A DNA stretch of 19,032 bases, taken from CAYMUC01 sp964393535. Lineage in GTDB: Bacteria; Actinomycetota; Acidimicrobiia; Acidimicrobiales; Ilumatobacteraceae. Shown piece by piece: positions 6,107 through 11,850 of the stretch (position 1 is its first letter; the number at the start of each line of letters is the position of its first letter). The stretch spans positions 1-19,032 of the forward strand of contig CAYMUC010000058.1 of the NCBI GenBank assembly GCA_964393535.1, read 5' to 3'. Both the position numbers and the translations under genes were made by a program. Below the pieces are notes generated by a model. That model was not told where the DNA came from, did no database searches, and saw only the letters and a program-made list of their open reading frames with translations.

Positions 6107-7330
6107 ATGACCTCGCCTGCGGTAACGCACCGGCCTCGTTCGGCAGCCATCGCCGAGGCCCTCGGCTACGCCGGTGGCGTGCTGGTGTTGGTGGGCGTGG
6201 TCCTCGTGGTGGCCCAGACCTGGGACACCCTCGGCTCGGCCGGACGAGTGGCCCTTGCGGCGGCGGCGGGCGGGATCTCCGCAGGTGCCGCCGCACGGGT
6301 GGCGCCTGGGGTGTCGGCGTGGGGCCCCGGGTCGCGTCTTCGGTCCACGCTGTGGCTCGTCGCCGTGCTGTCGTCGGCACTGGCGACCGGACTCGTGGTC
6401 CACGATGTCCTCGGCGCCACCAGTGCCAGAGCAGTCATCTCGGGCGGCGGCGCCATGGCAGCACTCGTGGCCACGGTGGTGTGGCGCGGACGTGTTCGCC
6501 CGGTGGAGCAGGCGCTCGCGTGGTTGGCGCTCGCAGTCACCGCAGGCGCCCTCGGGGCGCATCTGCTCGCTCCGGGCTTGTCGGGGGCGTTCGCAGCGAC
6601 GATCGGCCTCGTGGCTCTGGTCGCCGGAGTGCAGGAGCGCACCGAACCGTCGGCAGTCGCCGTGTGGTGCGGCGGCATCACGCTGGTCGTGTCGTGTCAG
6701 ATGATCGCCGGACAGTGGGCGAGTCCGGGCATCCTGTTGAGCCTCTCCGTTGCCACGGGTCTCATACTGCTGTCGCAACTCGACGGACCCGTCACCCGAC
6801 TCAGCCATATCACGGCCTGCGCCGTCACCGGCAGCGTGCTGCTGGCCTTCACCCTGCCTGGGGGCATCGGCTACCACGCGGCACGAGCCGGCATCGCCAC
6901 CGGCCTCGTGGTGTGGGCGACCTCGGTGGTGCTGCTGGTCGCCGCTGAGCGACCGGGACTGTTCCGTGCCCCACTGCCAGCGCTCATGCTCGCCGGCGTA
7001 CTGTTCAGTGTCGGTCCGGCCGTCATGTCCACGCAGCACCGGGGTGTCGGCGTGGTCTCGGGTCTCGTCGTGTCGACGGCACTGGTGGTGTTCGCCGTGG
7101 CCAAAGCACGTGTCCGACTCGCACTTGTGGGTTCGGTGGGGCTGCTGGTCTACGTGCCCTGGACCGTGACGGTGCTGGTCCCCGGAGCACTGGCGGCGCC
7201 CGTCGCCATCGTGGTGGCCGGTCTGGTGGTGGTCATCGTTGCTGCTTGGCTCCTGCAGCGACGCAGTGTCACTCCAGAAGGCTCCGCAACATCCACGCCG
7301 TCTTCTCGTGCACCTGGAGACGCTGAGTGA
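6107..7330 (+). CDS. DUF2157-like polytopic membrane protein
   Basis: This 407-residue protein is almost wholly hydrophobic, with roughly a dozen predicted membrane helices separated by very short loops. The first segment (ALGYAGGVLVLVGVVLVVAQ followed by TWDTLGSAGRVAL) resembles the start of DUF2157 proteins, where a helix pair is followed by a W-centred motif. No enzymatic motif or large soluble domain is seen, and no function is known for the family. The ATG at 6107 was chosen because the frame upstream overlaps the MMPL gene; a GAGGTG at 6087-6092 is 14 bases away. It lies 53 bases after the transporter and probably shares its transcript. Its last 62 bases overlap the 3' end of the convergent Dps gene. 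Confidence 0.7.
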   Translation: MTSPAVTHRPRSAAIAEALGYAGGVLVLVGVVLVVAQTWDTLGSAGRVALAAAAGGISAGAAARVAPGVSAWGPGSRLRSTLWLVAVLSSALATGLVVHDVLGATSARAVISGGGAMAALVATVVWRGRVRPVEQALAWLALAVTAGALGAHLLAPGLSGAFAATIGLVALVAGVQERTEPSAVAVWCGGITLVVSCQMIAGQWASPGILLSLSVATGLILLSQLDGPVTRLSHITACAVTGSVLLAFTLPGGIGYHAARAGIATGLVVWATSVVLLVAAERPGLFRAPLPALMLAGVLFSVGPAVMSTQHRGVGVVSGLVVSTALVVFAVAKARVRLALVGSVGLLVYVPWTVTVLVPGALAAPVAIVVAGLVVVIVAAWLLQRRSVTPEGSATSTPSSRAPGDAE

Positions 7331-7751
7331 GCAGATCGGCCGTGGACTCGTCGTGCGCCCGGTCCGCCAACGGGAACACCGAACGAGCAGTGCGAGCCAC
7401 GGCTTCTTGACCCTTTACGAGGCGTCGGATCATCTCGTGTGCATCGGGCTCGTCGTCGTCCTCGGGGATGCTCGACAGTGCAGCGAACTCCCTGTAACTC
7501 CCGGGGGCCTTTGCGCCCAGCGACCGGATTCGTTCGGCGATGAGATCCACCGCCAGGGCCAGTTCGTTGTACTGCGTCTCGAACATGAGATGCAGCGTCT
7601 GGAACATGGGGCCGGTCACGTTCCAGTGGTACTTGTGGGTCTTCAGGTACAGCGTGTACGAGTCGGCGAGCAGATGGCTCAAGCCGTCGGCTATCTCGAT
7701 GCGATCGGACTCGCTGATCCCGATATCGATGCCGGTCTGAGTGTTCGTCAT
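7269..7751 (-). CDS. dps: Dps family ferritin-like DNA-binding protein
   Basis: This 160-residue protein is a Dps mini-ferritin, which oxidises and stores iron in a dodecameric shell and protects DNA from peroxide. The ferroxidase signature is intact: THKYHWNVTGPMFQTLHLMF supplies the two histidines, and the following helix AVDLIAERIRSLG supplies the Asp and Glu. The N-terminal tail is short and lacks a lysine-rich DNA-binding extension, so DNA binding is uncertain. I chose the ATG at 7751 because AGGA lies 7 bases upstream (7759-7762); another in-frame ATG is two codons earlier. It follows the HEAT-repeat gene by 52 bases on the same strand and its end overlaps the convergent DUF2157-like gene. 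Confidence 0.92.
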   Translation of the reverse strand: MTNTQTGIDIGISESDRIEIADGLSHLLADSYTLYLKTHKYHWNVTGPMFQTLHLMFETQYNELALAVDLIAERIRSLGAKAPGSYREFAALSSIPEDDDEPDAHEMIRRLVKGQEAVARTARSVFPLADRAHDESTADLLTQRLQVHEKTAWMLRSLLE

Positions 7752-7803
7752 GCTCATATCCTGCCCAACCGTTCCGATACGGGAGGCATTCCCAGCTCCC
7801 GAC

Positions 7804-8421
7804 TCAGCGGTCGGGCGAGATGAGATCCTCGGCCGCTTGACGCACCTGCCAGTCGCGGTCGGTGAGGGCACGCTCCAGGGCAGCGTCCACCTCGGGTCCA
7901 TCGAAGGGTGCCAGGGCCAGCACGGCACGGCGCCTCACGGCAGGCTTGTCGGTGCAGCCGGCGAGGATGGCCGGCACGCCGCGTTCGTCTCCGATGGCAC
8001 CCAGTGCGGCCACCGCTGCTTCCCGTACCAAGGCTTCGTCGTGGTTGCCCGCCAGGTCGATGAGCAGTGACAAGACCTCGTCGGTCACCTGCTCGTGTTC
8101 ACCACACGACCATGCCGCCATCTCCACGACCAACGCATCGTCGTCCCGCAACACCGGTCGGAGATCCACCTCGAGGTGGCCGGCGGCCACCTCCGCCGCT
8201 CGACGCCGAACCTCGGGGTCGGGGTCGTCGAAGGCGGCGGTGAGCTCGCCGGGGGAGAGTTCGCCAGCCCGTTCCAGGGCGGCCAGGGCACTGGCTCGCA
8301 CCACACCCTCAGGATCGTTCAGACCCGAGCGCGCCGTGGCGACGTCGCCGACGTGACCTGCGACCACCACGGCTCGACGACGCTCGATGGTGTCGCGGTG
8401 CCAACGCCCGGCGTCGTTCAC
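7804..8421 (-). CDS. HEAT-repeat protein
   Basis: This protein of about 205 residues is built from helical HEAT-like repeats, a scaffold for binding other proteins. Repeats can be seen around LNDPEGVVRASALAALERAG, FDDPDPEVRRRAAEVAAGH, LVVEMAAWSCGE, ALVREAAVAALGAIGD, PAVRRRAVLALAPFD and DRDWQVRQAAEDLI, each with the D-p-x-V-R-x-x-A pattern. No PBS-lyase catalytic feature is evident. The start is unsure: the GTG at 8421 begins just before the repeats, while a TTG at 8445 overlaps the stop of the upstream membrane-protein gene as TTGA and would mean coupled translation. No ribosome site precedes either. It probably forms a unit with that gene and perhaps with dps downstream. Confidence 0.8.
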   Translation of the reverse strand: MNDAGRWHRDTIERRRAVVVAGHVGDVATARSGLNDPEGVVRASALAALERAGELSPGELTAAFDDPDPEVRRRAAEVAAGHLEVDLRPVLRDDDALVVEMAAWSCGEHEQVTDEVLSLLIDLAGNHDEALVREAAVAALGAIGDERGVPAILAGCTDKPAVRRRAVLALAPFDGPEVDAALERALTDRDWQVRQAAEDLISPDR

Positions 8422-8441
8422 CGAGTGGGTCGAAGCGTCGG

Positions 8442-8786
8442 TCAACGCAGCAAGCCGGTGACGGTGGTGACCACCCACGCCACCCCCACGGCGATACCCA
8501 ACGCCGACACCGCCCCGGCGACCACACCGACCACGCCCAGGCCGGCCACCGACGACAGCAGCCTCGGCGTGCTGAGGCGGTTCTCCAGCCGGGAACTCTG
8601 GCGCTCTACCGGCACCAGCACCCGCCGACCTCGCCGGTCGATTGCGATGGCCAAAGGCGTGTCGCGCATCCCGCGTGGTGCGCGCTGCCATGGTCTGGCA
8701 GGCTTGCGGCGCCCGATCAACACCAGCGCCATGAGCGCCAGGGCCACGACAAGGGCTGCACGTACGGAGAATTCGGCTATGGACAC
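8442..8786 (-). CDS. Small two-helix membrane protein, unknown function
   Basis: This 114-residue frame encodes one hydrophobic helix near the N-terminus (RAALVVALALMALVLIG), a basic middle part rich in Arg, and a long hydrophobic C-terminal stretch (VAGLGVVGVVAGAVSALGIA onward). I do not recognise a family. The GTG at 8784-8786 is the best start because the first helix would otherwise be cut; a TACGCT box lies 10 bases upstream. The start lies within the first codons of the divergent PDZ-Lon gene, an 8-base head-to-head overlap. Its stop overlaps a possible TTG start of the HEAT-repeat gene. Evidence that it is real is the coherent membrane topology and the tight junction with its neighbour; it could still be shorter than drawn. 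Confidence 0.6.
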   Translation of the reverse strand: MSIAEFSVRAALVVALALMALVLIGRRKPARPWQRAPRGMRDTPLAIAIDRRGRRVLVPVERQSSRLENRLSTPRLLSSVAGLGVVGVVAGAVSALGIAVGVAWVVTTVTGLLR

Positions 8787-9954
8787 GGCAAAGATCAGCG
8801 TACCGCTCCCGCCGCCACCGCCGTCATCGGGGCCCGTGCCGCCGCCACCGGGTGCTCGGGGGCCGAGCGACGATCGCCGTCTGTGGTGGGCGCTGCCGCT
8901 GCTCACCGTGGCGGCACTGGCCATCGCTGCCGTTGTGGCGGCGTCGTTGATCCCCGTGCAGCGGTGGCAGCAGGCACCGGGATCTGCCCTGCCGGTGTCC
9001 CCCCGACTCGAAGTCGAGGGTGCCGACCGGTACCCCACGTCGGAGTCCGTGCTGTTCGTCACCGCCACCGGTTCGCAGATGACTCTGTTGAGTTGGCTCC
9101 TGGGCTCACTCGATGACGACGTCGAGGTGCTGACCTATGAGGAGCGGTTCGGGTCGCGCACACCGCGCCAGCAACGGGTCCTCGGCTTTCAGGCCATGAC
9201 GGGGTCGAAACAGGTGGCCGAGTACGTGGCGGCGCGACTGCTGGACCTTCCCGCCGAGTTGGTCCCAGGACCTGCCGTGGTGGCCGACTTGATCTGTGCC
9301 GACGACGCACCTCCGCTGTCGGCCTGCGAGGTGCTCGAGGTGGGGGACGTCATCGTGGAGATCGACGGCGAGCCGACCCCGTTGTTGCAGGACGTGCCCC
9401 GCCTGTTGGAGAACCGTCGTCCCGGTGACGAGGTGGTGGTGAAGGTGAAGCCATACCTGCGCACCGCCACCGAGGAGCGTCGTCTGATGCTCATTTCCCC
9501 CGATGACGGTACGGACCGGGCCATCCTTGGCTTTCGACCTGCCGACACGCGTTCCGTGGAACTGCCCTACGAGGTGTCCATCGACACCAACCAGATCGGT
9601 GGCCCATCGGCAGGACTGGCCTTCACGTTGGCGTTGATCGACGAACTCAGCCCCGGTTCGCTCACGGGGAACGCCCGGGTGGCAGCCACGGGAACCATGT
9701 CTGAAGACGGCACCGTGGGTCCGGTGGGTGCGGTGCGTCAGAAGGCTGTTGCGGTGGCCCGTGCGGGGGCCGAGGTGTTTCTCGTGCCCGCAGACACCGA
9801 CGAAGAAGAACTGGCGTCCATTCGCCAGTCCTTGGGCGAGTCGCTGCAACTCATCGAGGTGGCCACCATCACCGAGGCTCTCGACGTGCTCGCAGCGTTG
9901 GGGGGCGACCTCTCACCGCTGAACCTCGACGCGCTCGAGTCCACCGGCGACTGA
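8779..9954 (+). CDS. Membrane-anchored PDZ-Lon protease (YlbL-like)
   Basis: This 391-residue protein belongs to the S16 (Lon-type) serine proteases without an ATPase domain, as in YlbL-like proteins. A cytoplasmic proline-rich tail (residues 8-25) precedes one membrane helix at about 36-58, then an extracytoplasmic region with a PDZ domain near 130-235 (VLEVGDVIVEIDGEPTPLL). The Lon catalytic domain follows with nucleophile S277 in IGGPSAGLAF and K322 in AVRQKAVAVARAGAE, 45 residues apart as expected for the Ser-Lys dyad. The ATG at 8779 has GGAG 9 bases upstream. The DivIVA-like and UPF0182 genes follow on the same strand. Substrates are unknown; a role in envelope quality control or division is inference from family and neighbours. 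Confidence 0.92.
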   Translation: MDTAKISVPLPPPPPSSGPVPPPPGARGPSDDRRLWWALPLLTVAALAIAAVVAASLIPVQRWQQAPGSALPVSPRLEVEGADRYPTSESVLFVTATGSQMTLLSWLLGSLDDDVEVLTYEERFGSRTPRQQRVLGFQAMTGSKQVAEYVAARLLDLPAELVPGPAVVADLICADDAPPLSACEVLEVGDVIVEIDGEPTPLLQDVPRLLENRRPGDEVVVKVKPYLRTATEERRLMLISPDDGTDRAILGFRPADTRSVELPYEVSIDTNQIGGPSAGLAFTLALIDELSPGSLTGNARVAATGTMSEDGTVGPVGAVRQKAVAVARAGAEVFLVPADTDEEELASIRQSLGESLQLIEVATITEALDVLAALGGDLSPLNLDALESTGD

Positions 9955-10006
9955 GTTCACACCTCTGGTCTCATGTGGTTGCCGCGCCCGAAGGCGCCTG
10001 CACCCC

Positions 10007-10012
10007 TACGAT
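10007..10012 (+). promoter_or_regulatory. -10 box TACGAT for a leaderless DivIVA-like transcript
   Basis: TACGAT is followed by 6 bases and the GTG at 10019, with no ribosome site. It suggests that the DivIVA-like gene has its own leaderless transcript in addition to any read-through from the protease gene. No strong -35 box is found at the usual distance. Confidence 0.5.
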
Positions 10013-10018
10013 CACGGT

Positions 10019-11839
10019 GTGCGCTCGGAACTCCCTGTCCCCGATCCGACCTCCCCGGGAGAGATCGCCGGTGCGGTGTTTCCCAAGGCGCGCAAGGGGT
10101 TCAAGCCCGAGGCAGTGCAGGCGTTTCTGCACGTCGTGGCCGACGAGATGGCACGACTGCAGGAGTCGGAACGGGCCTTGAAGCAGCAGGTCGCCGACCT
10201 CGACGAGCGGCTTCGCAAGGCGGTGGCGTTGGATGAAGAGGTGCTGACGCAGGCCCTGGGCGAAGAGGCCACGCGTGTCCTACAGGCAGCGCGTGAAGCG
10301 GCGGCGACCACGCGTGAGCGTGCCGAGGCGGAGGCGGCGAGTCGCCTGTTGGGCATTGCCGGTGAGGTGGAAGCCGAACTGGAACGCGCCAAGGAGCAGG
10401 GCCGCCACCTGGTGGAGGAGGCCCTGCAGTACCGCGAACGCGTGCTGGCCGATCTCGCACGGCGACGGGAATTGGCTCGCGAGCAGATCCAGTTGCTCAT
10501 GGCGAACCGAGACCAGGTGGCCAAGGCGTTCGAGGCCGCTCGCCGAGCGGCGGCCGATGTGCTGGAGCAGATGGGTCCCGTGGACGCCACCGCAGCCGAG
10601 GTCGATGAGGCCGACGAGTTGTTGGCCGGGGTGCCCGTCGTGGCCGAGATTGCCGCTGTGCCCGTGGTGGCGGCGGTGCCCATAGCGGCCGAACCGGAAC
10701 CTGAGCCCGAACCCGAGCCCGAGCCCGAGCCCGAAGTGGTTCCGGAGTTGGCCCTGGTGGAGATCGAGCCCGAACCGGAACCGGTGGTGTACCACCCGCC
10801 CACACGTCCGGCGGCTCCGGTGATCTCGCTGTTCGGGTCGACGCCGCCACCGACACCGGAGCCCGAGCCGGAACCTGAGCCGGAGCCGGAACCCGAGCCG
10901 GAACCCGAGCCTGAGCCCGAGCCGGAACCCGAGCCGGAGCCCGAGCCGGAGCCGGAACCCGAGCCCGAGCCCGAACCCGAGCCCGAGCCGGAGCCCGAAC
11001 CGGAACCCGAGTCGAACGTCGTCGTGGACGTGTTCGCCCGGTTGCGGGCCTCCAGTCCCGATCTGGTGGCACGCCGGGTCGTCGAGGCTCCTGCCGCCGT
11101 GGTCGACGACACGACTGCCCCTTCTGCGACGCCTGAGATCACCGAGACGCCCGAGATCAGCGAGACCATGCCCGTCGCCGAGTCGGTCGGCGACGTGTTC
11201 GCCGAGCGTGACGAAGTGCTCACGCCGCTCATCTTGACGGTGTCGCGCCGCTTGAAGCGGGTGCTGGCCGACGAGCAGAACGTGGTGCTGGACGCCGTTC
11301 GACGCGGAGGTATCAACGCTGTGGAGGGTCTGGCCAACGGTGCCGACGATCACCTCGACCGGTCGTTCGCCGCCATCGTCGAGGACCTGCGCACAGCGGC
11401 GTTGGCCGGCGCCCAGTCGGTGACAGCCGATGTTGTCGACATCGACGACCAACTGCTGCAACCGGTGCGCGACTGGCTGTGGACCGAGGTCATCGGTCCC
11501 TTCCGCGAGCGACTCGTCGATGCACTGCACCGGTCCGAAGGCGATGTGGAGACGTTCTCCACGAGCGCTCGCCATGTGTTCCGCGAGTGGAAGTCACAGC
11601 GCATCGACGAGCATGTCGACGACCTGGTGCGCCTGGCACACAGTCGCGGTGTGCTGAGTGGGCTCACCCCGGGCGTCATGGTGTGCTGGCTGGTGGATCC
11701 CAACGGTCCTGGCTGTCCCGATGCCGAGGACAACGCCTTGGCCGGAGTGGTGCCGGCAGGGGAAGAGTTCCCCACAGGCCACCGGCATCCGCCTGCGCAC
11801 AGCGGATGCCGATGCCTTGTGGCCCAGGTCTCCGGGTAG
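10019..11839 (+). CDS. DivIVA-like coiled-coil protein with Glu-Pro repeats and a Mu-F-like C-terminus
   Basis: This 606-residue protein has four parts. Residues 15-50 (VFPKARKGFKPEAVQAFLHV) match the N-terminal membrane-curvature motif of DivIVA/Wag31 proteins. Residues 40-200 form a long charged coiled coil. Two Glu-Pro tracts (225-239 and 281-331) make a stiff, acidic linker. The C-terminal 240 residues are helical and end in a Cys/His cluster: C556, C566, H588, H590, H594, C597, C599, in the form C-x9-CPDAEDN, GEEFPTGH, PPAHSGCRC. This ending closely resembles the last part of phage Mu F/SPP1 gp7 head proteins. The GTG at 10019 lies 6 bases after TACGAT. DivIVA proteins organise polar growth and division; what the C-terminus does here is unknown. 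Confidence 0.83.
   Translation: MRSELPVPDPTSPGEIAGAVFPKARKGFKPEAVQAFLHVVADEMARLQESERALKQQVADLDERLRKAVALDEEVLTQALGEEATRVLQAAREAAATTRERAEAEAASRLLGIAGEVEAELERAKEQGRHLVEEALQYRERVLADLARRRELAREQIQLLMANRDQVAKAFEAARRAAADVLEQMGPVDATAAEVDEADELLAGVPVVAEIAAVPVVAAVPIAAEPEPEPEPEPEPEPEVVPELALVEIEPEPEPVVYHPPTRPAAPVISLFGSTPPPTPEPEPEPEPEPEPEPEPEPEPEPEPEPEPEPEPEPEPEPEPEPEPEPEPEPESNVVVDVFARLRASSPDLVARRVVEAPAAVVDDTTAPSATPEITETPEISETMPVAESVGDVFAERDEVLTPLILTVSRRLKRVLADEQNVVLDAVRRGGINAVEGLANGADDHLDRSFAAIVEDLRTAALAGAQSVTADVVDIDDQLLQPVRDWLWTEVIGPFRERLVDALHRSEGDVETFSTSARHVFREWKSQRIDEHVDDLVRLAHSRGVLSGLTPGVMVCWLVDPNGPGCPDAEDNALAGVVPAGEEFPTGHRHPPAHSGCRCLVAQVSG
10691..10735 (+). repeat. First Glu-Pro tract (7 EP units)
   Basis: Seven hexamer units of GAR-CCN encode EPEPEPEPEPEPEPE (residues 225-239 of the DivIVA-like protein). 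Codons alternate among synonymous forms, so the DNA repeat is imperfect while the peptide repeat is exact. Confidence 0.9.
10859..11011 (+). repeat. Second Glu-Pro tract (25 EP units)
   Basis: A 153-base run of GAR-CCN hexamers encodes 25 uninterrupted Glu-Pro pairs plus a final Glu (residues 281-331). It is in frame, so copy-number change by slippage would alter linker length without breaking the gene. Antisense frames through it give spurious Gly-Ser repeats. Confidence 0.92.
11783..11811. repeat. Perfect 10-bp inverted repeat at the 3' end of the DivIVA-like gene
   Basis: CGGCATCCGC and GCGGATGCCG are exact reverse complements separated by 9 bases. The hairpin lies within the codons for the conserved HPPAHSGCRC motif, about 25 bases before the stop and 39 before the UPF0182 start. 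There is no T-run, so it is not a classical intrinsic terminator. Confidence 0.6.
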
Positions 11840-11842
11840 CGT
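11837..11842 (+). promoter_or_regulatory. -10 box TAGCGT overlapping the DivIVA-like stop codon
   Basis: The TAG stop of the DivIVA-like gene is also the first half of TAGCGT, which lies 8 bases before the GTG of the UPF0182 gene. No ribosome site is present in the 11-base gap, so the gene probably has a leaderless transcript. Confidence 0.42.
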
Positions 11843-11850
11843 CAGACCTC

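Noticed and set aside
4875..7039. Long minus-strand frames opposite the MMPL and DUF2157-like genes
   Set aside because: Low-complexity His/Gln/Arg composition typical of reverse frames in high-GC DNA; the sense proteins have clear motifs and helices.
7781..7800. GGGAG...CTCCC inverted repeat between the HEAT-repeat gene and dps
   Set aside because: Five paired bases with a 10-base loop and no T-run are too weak to call an operator or terminator.
9984..9997. GCGCC-CGAA-GGCGC hairpin after the PDZ-Lon gene, as a possible terminator
   Set aside because: The stem is only 5 base pairs and no T-run follows; such short hairpins are common by chance at this GC content.
10012..11337. Minus-strand frame of 441 residues with long Gly-Ser repeats
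   Set aside because: The Gly-Ser run is the reverse reading of the Glu-Pro codons of the DivIVA-like gene; no signal peptide, start signal or domain supports it.
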